Part shown: piece after piece, positions 27,210-36,296 of the stretch
Layout of the letters: each line of letters opens with the position of its first letter
How positions within the stretch are numbered: the stretch's first letter is position 1
From: JAJCYL01 sp040222875
GTDB taxonomy: Bacteria > Bacteroidota > Bacteroidia > Cytophagales > Cyclobacteriaceae
Direction: 5' to 3'
Length of the DNA: 64,000 nucleotides
NCBI GenBank assembly: GCA_040222875.1
Contig: JAVKCG010000054.1
Coordinates: 1 to 64,000 of the forward strand
Program-made: the position numbers and the translations under genes
Notes under the pieces: generated by a model
What the model saw: only the letters and a program-made list of their open reading frames with translations
What the model was told of the DNA's origin: nothing
Database searches by the model: none

Positions 27210-28241
27210 ATGTACAAAGTACAATTAATCATATCTTGTTGTTTGCTATTTATTAGCATACAATCCCAAGGACAATCTTCGAAATTCGAAAGCACTGAGG
27301 GGAAATTCAAAATCTCTTTTCCAACTGATCCAGAAAGAAATATTCAAATAGGAGAAACTGAATATGGGGAAATAACTATAATATCTTTTATCTGTAAGCC
27401 ATCTAATGATGATAATCTACAATACTCGGTGAACTACCTTGATTACCCTGAGAGTGTCATAGATACACTTGCTGACAGTAATATTTATTCATTATTTGAT
27501 GGCTCTCAGATAACGAACTTCAATACCTCTTCAACTGAACTATTAGGAGTTTTCAATGAGGATGTCCTTGGATATAAAGGAAGAGAATATAGATGGCAAG
27601 ATTATAACTCAAAGACTTTTTCTAGGAATAGATTCTTTCTTGTCGGCTATCGAATGTACATAATATCAGTAACGACGGATATCGATAATAACTTTAATAC
27701 CGGCATAAGCAATTTTTTGAACTCTTTCGAACTTATACAAACAGATTCGAATCTAAAAAAAGGTAACGCCAAAAAAAATTCATCTTCCGATCTTAACTCG
27801 TATAAAATATCATTCCCTAAACAGACTAAAACTAGGGATATGGAAACTCCAACGGATTACGGAACGGCCAATATGAAAATGATTGGGTGTCAACCTAAAC
27901 TTCAAAACGATGACAATTATGGTTACATTCTAAAAATTATTGAATATTCAAAAGACATTACCAAGACGAAAAAATTCAGTCTGAATAGCTACTATGATAA
28001 CGTCATTAATTTTGAGCTTAAGAGCAGGCAATCAACCATAATTTCAAGAGAAATTATAACGAAAAATGGAGTTATTGGAATCGAAGTGATAGAAAGTTTC
28101 AAGAATGGTGAAATACTAATTAAGTATCAAAACTTTCTAAAGGAAAATAAAGAATATTCAATAATGGTAATGACCATTCCATCTAATGATAATAATAAAG
28201 CTATGAACGACTTTTTCGATTCATTTGAATTTACCAGATAA
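27210..28241 (+). CDS. Secreted protein with two similar domains, unknown function
   Basis: 343 aa with signal peptide 1-21. Two halves begin with the same pattern: FKISFPTDPERN near residue 31 and YKISFPKQTKTRD near residue 198, each followed by a [TY]-x-x-G-x-[IA]-x-[MI] strand and ending in F-F/N-S-F-E-[LF]. This suggests internal duplication of a ~150-residue beta domain. Base composition is AT-richer than the neighbouring genes. No family recognised. It stands alone after the M28 gene. Confidence 0.65.
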   Translation: MYKVQLIISCCLLFISIQSQGQSSKFESTEGKFKISFPTDPERNIQIGETEYGEITIISFICKPSNDDNLQYSVNYLDYPESVIDTLADSNIYSLFDGSQITNFNTSSTELLGVFNEDVLGYKGREYRWQDYNSKTFSRNRFFLVGYRMYIISVTTDIDNNFNTGISNFLNSFELIQTDSNLKKGNAKKNSSSDLNSYKISFPKQTKTRDMETPTDYGTANMKMIGCQPKLQNDDNYGYILKIIEYSKDITKTKKFSLNSYYDNVINFELKSRQSTIISREIITKNGVIGIEVIESFKNGEILIKYQNFLKENKEYSIMVMTIPSNDNNKAMNDFFDSFEFTR

Positions 28242-28336
28242 GATACGCCCAATATTATGTCAGAGATAAGTAGTTGAAATAGATAGTCGCTCAATGTCAA
28301 GTTCCAAATCTTTAAAGTCGTTACTAAAACAAACTA

Positions 28337-28861
28337 TCACTCCAACTCATAAACCATCCCACCTCTTCTAAACTCCTCTTCATCGATATCAGCCCTCTTG
28401 TCTGAGTCCATCGAGATTTTCCAGGTGCCTACTTCATTTCTTAGTGCTACATTAAAGAAGCCATACCCCCGAACGGTAAACTCTTCTTCTCCCTTCTCTT
28501 TGGAGCTAAATCGGTAGTAGCCAGTTTGATAAGCCAGGTGTTCGTCAACCGCCGTTGAAAGAATGGAAAAAGCGATGGCTACTTCCCTATCTGATTTCCC
28601 GATTGATTCAATAAAGCCACCAAAGTTTTCAAGATAAGTAGCCCCGGTTTCAATAGAATTGTCATCAATTGTTATTCGCATAATATCCCAGGTGTGGATA
28701 GATTTTAGCTTCTCAGCATCTGTATCTCGGTATGCCTGCATAAAAGGTATCCAAATGTCGTTTTTAATGTCATCAATGACTTCCTGAGGGACTTCATTGG
28801 GTTGTGCAATAAGGCTTCCTACACAAAAGAATGCTAAACAGAGGGCGTAGAATATTTTCAT
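28337..28861 (-). CDS. Secreted SnoaL/NTF2-like protein
   Basis: 174 aa with signal peptide 1-19 (ending SLIAQ). The pattern FMQAYRDTDAEKLKSIHTWD, then FSILSTAVDEHLAYQTGYYRF and TWKISMDSDK near the C-terminus, fits the NTF2-like fold of small ligand-binding proteins (as in DUF4440). No catalytic residues are evident. It converges with the preceding gene and is divergent to the MBL gene. Confidence 0.6.
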   Translation of the reverse strand: MKIFYALCLAFFCVGSLIAQPNEVPQEVIDDIKNDIWIPFMQAYRDTDAEKLKSIHTWDIMRITIDDNSIETGATYLENFGGFIESIGKSDREVAIAFSILSTAVDEHLAYQTGYYRFSSKEKGEEEFTVRGYGFFNVALRNEVGTWKISMDSDKRADIDEEEFRRGGMVYELE

Positions 28862-28947
28862 GTTTTTATTTTAAATCGAGTGTCAATGTAGCTCTCGAAT
28901 CTTGAATTTGCGATAATTTGCAACACACTACTTGCTGTATATCCTTA

Positions 28948-30087
28948 ATGCTCAAGAAAATCTTTAAAATGACCGCACTCTTAATCGGAGGTATCATCCT
29001 CTTGCTATTTTTAATAGGTTTCCTTTTCATGAACCTTGCCCCTGATTTTGGTGGAACTATCACCAACAAACACAAAGAGTACTTTTCCAAATCACCGAAT
29101 TACAATAATGGCAAGTTTATCAACCTGGGCGGAGTAGAGATGACAATGGGATTTAGCAAAGTTGTGGAGATGACGGTGGGCTTTTTCAAGCAACAGCCCA
29201 ATACCGTTCCTGACAAAAGCATTCCTGTCGAAAAAATTGATTCTACAGAAGTTGCTGGCTATGCATCCCCAGCACCACGACTAATTTGGTTTGGGCATTC
29301 TGCCTTCTTACTCCAGATTGAAGGCAAAAACATCCTTATAGATCCAATGTTTGGAGATGTGCCGGCACCCCATCCGCTTTTGGGCGGAAGCCGCTTTAGC
29401 AAAAGCATGCCAATTGAAATTGAACAACTCCCCCATATAGATGCTATCATCTATTCCCATGATCATTATGATCACCTCGATTATGGATCGGTTATGAAAT
29501 TGAAGGACAAGGTTGAAGCGTTTTATGTGCCGCTTGGTTTGGGTGTTCATCTCGAAGCATGGGGTATAGAACATGATCGAATTACGGAACTGGATTGGTG
29601 GGATGAAACAACCCATGATGGTCTTCAATTGATTTGTACTCCCGCTCAGCACTTCTCAGGCAGAGGGCTAACTGATAGAGGAGCCACTTTATGGGCATCC
29701 TGGGTCATCAAATCAGACAGTACCAATATTTACTTCAGCGGTGATTCCGGCTATGGCGGCCACTTCAAGGAAATTGGCGAAAAATACGGCCCTTTCGACT
29801 TTGCTATGCTGGAGTGCGGCCAGTACAACCAACTCTGGATTGAAATTCATATGATGCCAGAGGAAACCGCCCAGGCGGCGGTTGATTTAAAAGCCAACCT
29901 CATGATGCCCATTCATTGGGGAGCATTCAAACTGGCTATGCATAGTTGGACAGACCCAGTAGAAAGAGTTACTAAAAAGGCCAAAGAATTGGGAGTAAAA
30001 GTAGCAACCCCGAAAATTGGGGAAGAGATTGTCTTGGGGGATAGTGCTAGTTATCCCAAGGAGATTTGGTGGGAGACGATTCAATAA
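28948..30087 (+). CDS. MBL-fold metal-dependent hydrolase, NAPE-PLD/UlaG-like
   Basis: 379 aa from ATG 28948; the frame opens at a TTG 30 bp earlier, which is less likely. N-terminal TM anchor (residues 8-28). The metallo-beta-lactamase motif SHDHYDH gives the HxHxDH zinc site. WFGHSAFLLQIEG and ILIDPMFG before it, and PIHWGAFKLA near the end, match the NAPE-phospholipase D/UlaG branch. Substrate unknown; a lipid or phosphodiester is plausible. A 42-bp piece of a related gene's 3' end occurs at 31625. Confidence 0.85.
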   Translation: MLKKIFKMTALLIGGIILLLFLIGFLFMNLAPDFGGTITNKHKEYFSKSPNYNNGKFINLGGVEMTMGFSKVVEMTVGFFKQQPNTVPDKSIPVEKIDSTEVAGYASPAPRLIWFGHSAFLLQIEGKNILIDPMFGDVPAPHPLLGGSRFSKSMPIEIEQLPHIDAIIYSHDHYDHLDYGSVMKLKDKVEAFYVPLGLGVHLEAWGIEHDRITELDWWDETTHDGLQLICTPAQHFSGRGLTDRGATLWASWVIKSDSTNIYFSGDSGYGGHFKEIGEKYGPFDFAMLECGQYNQLWIEIHMMPEETAQAAVDLKANLMMPIHWGAFKLAMHSWTDPVERVTKKAKELGVKVATPKIGEEIVLGDSASYPKEIWWETIQ

Positions 30088-30134
30088 TAATATGCTGTCT
30101 AAGATCTCGATACTTAGACCTTATTTACTCAAGT

Positions 30135-31568
30135 TCATAGCGCTGCGACCACCAGCTTTAAAGCGCTGTTCAATGATGCTTGCATAAATGCTCCACCTTC
30201 ACTATGTCCCATTCTTACGACCACAAGGTCTAGCGAGGGTACTATTATTGTCCTTTGACCACCACCACCAGCCATGTAGTAGGCATCTTTTGGCAATTCC
30301 AATTCACCAGTGCCATTTAACCAAAATAAACCTCCATAGATGGGTTTTTCCCAACCCGAAGCATGAGAAGACACAAATTCTGTAAATCCTTCTGGTAATA
30401 ACCGTACATTATTCCACACACCGTCGTTAAGATAAAGCATACCTAGCCTGCCCCAATTCCTCGCTGTGCCGTAATCAAAACCAGTCAAAATGAAATTTCC
30501 ATGGATATCCGTTTCCAGCAGTTGTTCCCTTATCCCGATTTTATCGAATAACTCCTCTTGCGGCCACGACCAATAATTTCTTCCGTCGGCCTCAACTATT
30601 TGTCGCAGGATATAGCCAAGCATCAGTGGGTCACAATTCCGGTATCGGCCAGTACTGCCAGGTACAAATTCCAATGGACGGTTGACGCTAAAGTCAAAAA
30701 CATTCATTGGGCTTGTGTAGATGTACATATGTGCCAGCAACGGGATAGGTACTGTTACCTGTGGGTCGCGGTGGGCAGGAAACCTAAGTCCACTGCTCAT
30801 TTGTAACAAGTTGGTGATAGTAATCTCAGCCCTCGGGTCGCCCTCGGCCTGCCATTCTTTTATGGGAGCTTTTTGGTTTATGGTAAGCCTCCCCATTTGT
30901 ATTAACCTACCAATTAAAGTTGCTGTCAGGCTTTTCCCCATTGACCAACTTTCCAATTGTGTGTCCTTAGAAATACCCTCTCCATATTTCTCTGCAATAA
31001 TTTCACCCTTATGGATCACCAAAAAAGCAGCAGTTAAGGCCTTTGGATTAAATGCGCTATCTACGGCTTGATTTAATAGACCCAAATTATACCCCTGCAC
31101 AGCCGAACTATTCAAATCCCCCATAGGCCATGGTGTAATTGCTGCCTCTGGCAATGCCGATACAACCTCCACTGGTTCAAACTTGAGCCCCTCTTTCGAA
31201 TCGATTATACACCCTTGATCACCATAAAAGGTGGCACTACGCTTGAGGCTATCCCCAATCGAAACTACCGCTTTACCAGCTTCCTGGTCAATCTCATAAG
31301 AAACAGATGAGTGAAATTCTTCAGGTAAGATTAATTTTCCACTGTTTTGAAAAGCCTCTTCAGGCTCACGTTTAGATGCAAAAACTGCTGTACATAATAC
31401 TTTGGCATACGTACCCAAACCCAAATAAGCCGGTGATCCGGTCGGTTGTACTGTATCTTCCCAAGGTTGAAATTTTAGGGATTCAGAAACAGGATCCGTC
31501 ACTTGCCGTTCTTGTTTGCCACAGCATGATAAAACTACAACCATTATCAAAAGCGCTAAATTTTTCAT
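30135..31568 (-). CDS. Lipoprotein serine hydrolase, class C beta-lactamase-like
   Basis: 477 aa. A lipobox (LSCC) at residues 13-16 makes it a lipoprotein. The S-x-x-K motif is Ser209-Met-Gly-Lys212 and the tyrosine motif is in GRYRNCDPL; GGGGQ resembles the K/H-x-G box. This is the serine beta-lactamase/D-Ala carboxypeptidase/esterase family (PF00144). Substrate unknown: peptide, ester or beta-lactam. Its 3' end converges on the MBL gene (47 bp). It is the last gene before the accessory island. Confidence 0.85.
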   Translation of the reverse strand: MKNLALLIMVVVLSCCGKQERQVTDPVSESLKFQPWEDTVQPTGSPAYLGLGTYAKVLCTAVFASKREPEEAFQNSGKLILPEEFHSSVSYEIDQEAGKAVVSIGDSLKRSATFYGDQGCIIDSKEGLKFEPVEVVSALPEAAITPWPMGDLNSSAVQGYNLGLLNQAVDSAFNPKALTAAFLVIHKGEIIAEKYGEGISKDTQLESWSMGKSLTATLIGRLIQMGRLTINQKAPIKEWQAEGDPRAEITITNLLQMSSGLRFPAHRDPQVTVPIPLLAHMYIYTSPMNVFDFSVNRPLEFVPGSTGRYRNCDPLMLGYILRQIVEADGRNYWSWPQEELFDKIGIREQLLETDIHGNFILTGFDYGTARNWGRLGMLYLNDGVWNNVRLLPEGFTEFVSSHASGWEKPIYGGLFWLNGTGELELPKDAYYMAGGGGQRTIIVPSLDLVVVRMGHSEGGAFMQASLNSALKLVVAAL

Positions 31569-31624
31569 AAGTCTAATATAAGAGATGACTTAGAAAATGA
31601 TGCTGGCCTTTGGGGCTTAAACAG

Positions 31625-31666
31625 AAGCCGATTGAGCGGGAGACAAAAAAGGCCAAAGAATTAGGG
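31625..31666 (+). pseudogene. 3' fragment of an MBL-fold hydrolase gene
   Basis: In frame, this stretch reads KPIERETKKAKELG, while the MBL protein at 28948 has DPVERVTKKAKELG near its C-terminus; 20 of 21 bases around the shared AAAAAGGCCAAAGAATT are identical. It has no start and is cut off by the following repeat. It is a remnant of a paralogous gene, probably left by a recombination event. Confidence 0.6.
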
Positions 31667-31670
31667 AATT

Positions 31671-31716
31671 GTTATAAGTCATGGCTGAAAGGCGTGGACT
31701 GGAAGGCCGAAGGGCC
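31671..31716 (+). repeat. 46-nt dispersed repeat, copy 1
   Basis: Contains TATAAGTCATGGCTGAAAGG and ends ...GGCCGAAGGGC; aligns over about 46 nt with copy 2 at 36361-36407 (TATAAGTCATAGCTAGAAGG ... GGCCGAAAGGC). Same orientation, ~4.7 kb apart, one near each end of the accessory island. Confidence 0.6.
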
Positions 31717-32089
31717 GCCTAAAAAATAAAAAAAGCTTTAATGGAGTGCAGCAAGTGGGTCACTTAAAAGTGACAAAGCAATGTTTGCTGGCAGGTGCTA
31801 GGGGCAGTCCACAATATATAAACTGCATTGGCGGAAAAAACGATCCAGCCACACGCTCAAGCTGATTCTATCCGAACATAAAATCAATAGTGGATTGGGC
31901 TATTAGGCTGGTGATTTTCAGCCTATGGTCGTTGCAGCCACGACTCATAACACTATCTAAATGCAATAGATTGACTTGCTATCTTTATTTAAACTATCCA
32001 CTACATTTAAACTGACATTGTAGCCAATTAAAAAGATCATGGAGAATTCAATGGCAGTTCGAAGAAGCCCTGATAAAGAATAGTAGAAA

Positions 32090-33892
32090 ATGAGTAACCT
32101 ACATATATCATCGTCCAATAAGTCCATTGTGGTTCTCCCTTTTGTTAACATGAGTGCCGACCCGGAGAACGAATACTTCAGCGATGGCATTACAGAAGAA
32201 ATAATCAACGCCCTAACCACCGTGAAAGGCCTGAAAGTCATTGCCCGGACATCCTCTTTTGCGTTTAAGAATAAAAATATGGATGTACGAAACATTGGTG
32301 ATCAGTTAGGGGTGAGTACTGTTTTGGAGGGGAGCGTCCGGAAAGCCAACAACAGGGTTCGTATTACAGCGCAGTTAATCAGTACCAATGACGGCACTCA
32401 CTTCTGGTCAAAAAATTTCGATCGGGATTTGGAAGACATATTCGCCATACAAGATGAAATAAGTCTACAAATTGCTGACCAGATCCGGGAAAATTTTGGT
32501 CACCTCAATATTCAGGAACATCTAATTGAAGCACCAACTAAAAATATAGAGGCCTATGACCTTTATCTTAAAGGTCGTCATCAGCATTTAATGTGGGATG
32601 GTGCAGGAATAGTAAATTCAATAGCTCTCTATGAACAATGTGTAACAACAGACCCCTCATTTGCTTTACCTTATTTTGGTTTGGTGTATAGTTATGCCAT
32701 GTATGGTTCATGGACAAATAACAAAGGATTATTACAGTTGTCAGAAGATAACCTTAGCAAAGGTTTTAAGCTGGACAAGCAATCCTACACAGGGTATTTT
32801 GGTAAAGCGACACTACTTTTTTGGGGTCAATGGGATTTCATCAATGGGCAAAAGTTTTTTCAAAAAGCAATAGAACTGAATCCATCCTATACGGAAGCAG
32901 AAGAAGGTTTATGTGAATTGTACACAGCGATAGGATATTTCGAAAAAGCGCTCTGGCATACTGATAATATTTTAAGAATAAACCCTTTATCTCAGAATCA
33001 TTATTTTACCAAAGCAAATATTCATTTTTTAAATGAGGACTATACGAAAGCATTAGAATGTATAGAGACATCTTTAAGCATCAACCCGGATTTTACACAT
33101 CCCATTGGACTGAAACAACTGTGCTTAATATTTACAAAAGATTACGAAAAACTAAATGACTTTTTAGATAAAACCCCTTTGGCGGAGAGACCGGAAGAAT
33201 GCCGAGTATTATACCAATTGGTCAATCCCGAAGATAAGATCGATGTTGATATCAGCAGGGTTCACTTCATGATAAAAAAAGAGATTGGGGAAGCGCTTTT
33301 TGCCTGGCCATTGTTTTTGATGGTCCATTTGGGGGAACACGAAATGGCATTAGACTTTTTAGAGGAAAAGATCAAAATGCGTACCGGTCAAATCATAAAC
33401 TTTATGAATATTCCGTTGCTTAAACCTTTACACCAGTATCAGAGATTTCAGGATTTAGTACAAGCCGTTTTCCGGATAGAACTATTACCCCCTAATCCTG
33501 ATATACAAATACATATTACCCCTTCTAAAGCCTTAATGTCAGAGGCAGAAATCGACATAGTCTTAGAAGTTTCTGAAAAAGGAATGAAGGAAGAAAAGTG
33601 GTTTAAAAACCCATCTTTAACGCTACGAGACCTGGCCAATAAAATGAAGATTAGCAGTAACAAGCTCTCCTGGTTGCTGAATGAACGTATGGGCCAAAAC
33701 TTCAATGAATACATCAATGGTTTTCGATTGGAGGACTTTAAAGAAAATGCGCTAAATCCTGCCAATAGCCACCTTACCCTTTTAGCGATAGCTTATGAAA
33801 GCGGTTTTAATTCTAAAACGGTATTCAATGTTTTCTTTAAAAAAGTAGAAGGGATGACACCGAAAGCCTGGTTGAGGTCTAATCAAATTTAA
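32090..33892 (+). CDS. TolB-like/TPR module fused to AraC-type DNA-binding domain
   Basis: 600 aa, cytoplasmic (no signal). Residues about 10-140 form the TolB-N-like domain: SIVVLPFVNMSADPENEYF, GITEEIINALT, VIARTSS, VLEGSVRKA and RITAQLI. Residues about 160-400 hold TPR units. The C-terminal ~100 residues are an AraC helix-turn-helix pair (LTLRDLANKMKISSNKLSWL and LLAIAYESGFNSKTVFNVFF). In other bacteria this TolB-TPR module is usually fused to a class III adenylate cyclase; here the effector domain is AraC. The adjacent genes, a secreted protein and a class III cyclase, are in the same orientation. It probably regulates the local genes; the ligand sensed is unknown. Confidence 0.82.
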   Translation: MSNLHISSSNKSIVVLPFVNMSADPENEYFSDGITEEIINALTTVKGLKVIARTSSFAFKNKNMDVRNIGDQLGVSTVLEGSVRKANNRVRITAQLISTNDGTHFWSKNFDRDLEDIFAIQDEISLQIADQIRENFGHLNIQEHLIEAPTKNIEAYDLYLKGRHQHLMWDGAGIVNSIALYEQCVTTDPSFALPYFGLVYSYAMYGSWTNNKGLLQLSEDNLSKGFKLDKQSYTGYFGKATLLFWGQWDFINGQKFFQKAIELNPSYTEAEEGLCELYTAIGYFEKALWHTDNILRINPLSQNHYFTKANIHFLNEDYTKALECIETSLSINPDFTHPIGLKQLCLIFTKDYEKLNDFLDKTPLAERPEECRVLYQLVNPEDKIDVDISRVHFMIKKEIGEALFAWPLFLMVHLGEHEMALDFLEEKIKMRTGQIINFMNIPLLKPLHQYQRFQDLVQAVFRIELLPPNPDIQIHITPSKALMSEAEIDIVLEVSEKGMKEEKWFKNPSLTLRDLANKMKISSNKLSWLLNERMGQNFNEYINGFRLEDFKENALNPANSHLTLLAIAYESGFNSKTVFNVFFKKVEGMTPKAWLRSNQI

Positions 33893-34005
33893 GCTTTGTC
33901 AAAAGGTTCCAAATCTCACTATTAAGTTCGGAATTTCATTTCAGAACGATTCACCTTCCTTTTCATTTCTTCTTTACACTATCGATTCGATCAATCAGAG
34001 TAAAT

Positions 34006-34023
34006 AATCATCGGTTGATGATT
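34006..34023 (+). promoter_or_regulatory. Palindrome upstream of the secreted-protein gene
   Basis: AATCATC (34006-34012) and GATGATT (34017-34023) form a perfect 7-bp inverted repeat, 83 bp before the ATG at 34106. It could be an operator, possibly for the preceding AraC-type regulator; no further evidence. Confidence 0.35.
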
Positions 34024-34105
34024 CCTTTCTCCTTCATCAGATGCAACTAATGATAATGGGAGGGGCTTTGTAGCAATCGTATTTTTTTAAAAAAAAATTA
34101 TTATT

Positions 34106-34756
34106 ATGAAAAATCTAATTACAATTCTTTTATTTCTATGCACACTTAGTGCTTTTGCTCAAACTAACTCACCGGAGAGTGAAGAAACTGAAGTAGCCTA
34201 TAAGTGGAGGGTAAGTATACCTTATTTTGTTCCTGAAGGACTTATCGTGAGTTCCTGGAACGATCACACAAGTACACAACACTTAGAGCTTCATGTAAAA
34301 CGGAATCTGGATAATAAGAACATCATAGGACTGAAGTTTGCCCACTTTCGATTGTTCCAGCCAATGGGGATCACATGGTGGGATGGTCTTTTGGATAAGA
34401 TAGATTCAGAAAGTGAATACTATCCGGGACATGTGCGAACAGCAGGTATAGGCATAACGTACCAGCGTATGCTATGGAAAGGATTATTTACAACTGCTGA
34501 AGTGCTACCACAATTTCAAACCTATTTGGATCTAGACGGTAATAAAATTAAGAATGGTTTTAAACTTTATACATCGTATCATTTGGGCTACCATATCGCA
34601 TTTGGTAAGAAAAAACATTTTTTCATAGAACCACAGATTAATTGTATGCTCTGGACCTCAGACAAGAATGCTCCAGATGGATTTAAGGAGTTGGATGATA
34701 AGTGGAGAAACTACTTTCTTCTTGAGCCACAGATTTACTTAGGGTGGAATTTTTAA
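34106..34756 (+). CDS. Secreted protein of unknown function, barrel-like
   Basis: 216 aa with signal peptide 1-19 (ending SAFAQ). Alternating aromatic residues such as HLELHVKRNLDNK, GIGITYQRMLW and a terminal LLEPQIYLGWNF suggest a small outer-membrane barrel. No family recognised. It lies 213 bp after the TolB-TPR-AraC gene, which may regulate it, and is followed by a hairpin. Confidence 0.6.
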   Translation: MKNLITILLFLCTLSAFAQTNSPESEETEVAYKWRVSIPYFVPEGLIVSSWNDHTSTQHLELHVKRNLDNKNIIGLKFAHFRLFQPMGITWWDGLLDKIDSESEYYPGHVRTAGIGITYQRMLWKGLFTTAEVLPQFQTYLDLDGNKIKNGFKLYTSYHLGYHIAFGKKKHFFIEPQINCMLWTSDKNAPDGFKELDDKWRNYFLLEPQIYLGWNF

Positions 34757-34763
34757 CTATCGT

Positions 34764-34799
34764 CTGACAAGTCAGGACTTACAATTCCTGGCTTGTCAG
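34764..34799 (+). terminator. Hairpin after the secreted-protein gene
   Basis: Stem CTGACAAGTCAGG (34764-34776) with CCTGGCTTGTCAG (34787-34799), one mismatch, 10-nt loop, beginning 8 nt after the stop. No T-run follows, so it may stabilise the mRNA end rather than terminate. Confidence 0.5.
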
Positions 34800-34958
34800 G
34801 CTATAAGTACAAAACAACAAATAGCATTTCCAGTAAAAGAGAAGGCGTTTTACTCGTATGCAAACAATCAATTGCTTGGAAGAATAATCGAGACCATCAT
34901 AGATAAATATTTAATACTATTATAAATTGTTTCAATCGGTAATAAAAAATAGAATACT

Positions 34959-35030
34959 GGTTACAACACCGTATAACACGATATTGCCCTCTATCGGAAG
35001 GCAACGCTTATTATAAAAACCGTTAGCTAC
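34959..35030. repeat. Imperfect palindrome left of the cyclase gene
   Basis: Contains GTATAACACG, an inner stem TTGCC...GGCAA (34984-34988/35000-35004), GCAACGC (35001-35007) and TATAA followed by CCGTTAGC. It shares the order AACA-GTATAA-stem-GCAACGC-TATAA with the palindrome after the cyclase gene (36297-36359). Cassette-end-like, but it does not meet the integron core consensus GTTRRRY. Confidence 0.4.
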
Positions 35031-35073
35031 AAATAAAAAGTCATGACAATCTATAGAAAACAAGAATAACTAA

Positions 35074-36294
35074 ATGTCTGTTGATAATAAAGAGGAAACT
35101 CTCTTTCATAGAATCATTGATGTTGGCCTAAACAAGGAATTTTCAGTAACTGAGAAAAGGTACCTAAGGGTTACCAATATAGCTGCAATTCTAGGGGTTC
35201 TGTTCAACTTGATATGGATGTCAATTGCCATATCCATTTCGGAAACAGCAAGTGCGGTATGGAATGTAATACTGGGCTTGATGTTTCTGCTTGTCTTAGT
35301 TCTAAACCAGAGAGCCAGGCGGGTTACTGCTTCAGCCTGGCTTGCTATCTCAGCATACTTTTCAGTACTCGTATTTCTTTATTTTTCAGGATACAACTCA
35401 GGGATTGCAACCGTTTGTTTTCTGATAATCATCTTGCCATATATGACTTTCCCGCGAAAGGCAAGATCGCTTGCCCATAGTTTCAGTGTATTGGCTTGCT
35501 TGACTTTGATTGCTACAGTTGTCTTTCAATCAGAATTCTATGCTCAACATAATGACATGGATCCCTATTTATCACAGATTGTCAATATAGGCATGACAGC
35601 ATTAATTAGTCTTGCTTTGATTTGGAGCTTATCTGTGCTGATTGATAGATCAGAAGATTCATTAATAGCAGAACAGAAAAAATCAGATAATCTTCTGCAC
35701 AATATTCTACCTGCAAACATTATAAAAGACTTGAAGGAGAGTGGTAAGACCATTCCAAAAAGACACCAGAATGTAACAATTCTATTCACCGACTTTGAAA
35801 GATTTACCCAGTTAGTGGCATCTATCCCGGCAATCACCCTAGTCAATGAACTTAATGACATCTTCGGACGATTCGATGAAATTATGGAGGAGACTAGCGT
35901 TGAGAAGATTGAAACAATTGGTGATGCATATATGGCTGCATGCGGCCTTGATGGTGAAATCACAAATCACGCTGCTAGTTGTATCACAGCAGCAAAAAAG
36001 ATGCTGTCTTACCTTGAGAGAAGGAATCAGCACCACGAAATAAAATGGAGGATGAGGGTTGGGATACATTCAGGAGCTATAGTAGCTGGAGTTGTAGGCA
36101 AAAAGAAGTTTGCATACGACCTTTTTGGCGATACGATAAATACGGCCAGCAGGATAGAATCTGCAGGTGAAGCGGGTAAAATTAATATCTCCTTATCTAC
36201 CTATGAACTAGCTAAAAACGACTTTTCATGTCTTTCTCGTGGAAAGATATTTGCGAAGGGTAAAGGGGAATTAGAAATGTATTTTGTTGAATAA
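35074..36294 (+). CDS. Six-TM class III nucleotide cyclase
   Basis: 406 aa. Six TM helices (about 33-54, 61-78, 86-107, 109-126, 132-152, 167-190) are followed by a short coil (LLHNILPANIIKDL) and the catalytic domain (~225-406). Metal ligands are Asp240 (FTDFERF) and Asp284 (GDAYM); transition-state residues Asn356 and Arg360 (NTASR) are present, so it should be active. The base-selecting positions are mixed: Glu280 as in guanylate cyclases and Asp349 as in adenylate cyclases. It makes cAMP or cGMP at the inner face of the membrane. It lies in the accessory island between palindromic repeats, downstream of the TolB-TPR-AraC gene. Confidence 0.88.
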   Translation: MSVDNKEETLFHRIIDVGLNKEFSVTEKRYLRVTNIAAILGVLFNLIWMSIAISISETASAVWNVILGLMFLLVLVLNQRARRVTASAWLAISAYFSVLVFLYFSGYNSGIATVCFLIIILPYMTFPRKARSLAHSFSVLACLTLIATVVFQSEFYAQHNDMDPYLSQIVNIGMTALISLALIWSLSVLIDRSEDSLIAEQKKSDNLLHNILPANIIKDLKESGKTIPKRHQNVTILFTDFERFTQLVASIPAITLVNELNDIFGRFDEIMEETSVEKIETIGDAYMAACGLDGEITNHAASCITAAKKMLSYLERRNQHHEIKWRMRVGIHSGAIVAGVVGKKKFAYDLFGDTINTASRIESAGEAGKINISLSTYELAKNDFSCLSRGKIFAKGKGELEMYFVE

Positions 36295-36296
36295 AC

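Larger units (their letters stand above)
31569..32089. other. Gene-poor boundary of the accessory island
   Basis: 521 bp without a complete gene. Holds the MBL fragment (31625-31666), one copy of the 46-nt repeat (31671-31716) and a small hairpin GTCACT/AGTGAC at 31759-31774. No promoter of the expected type was found before the regulator at 32090. Confidence 0.5.
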
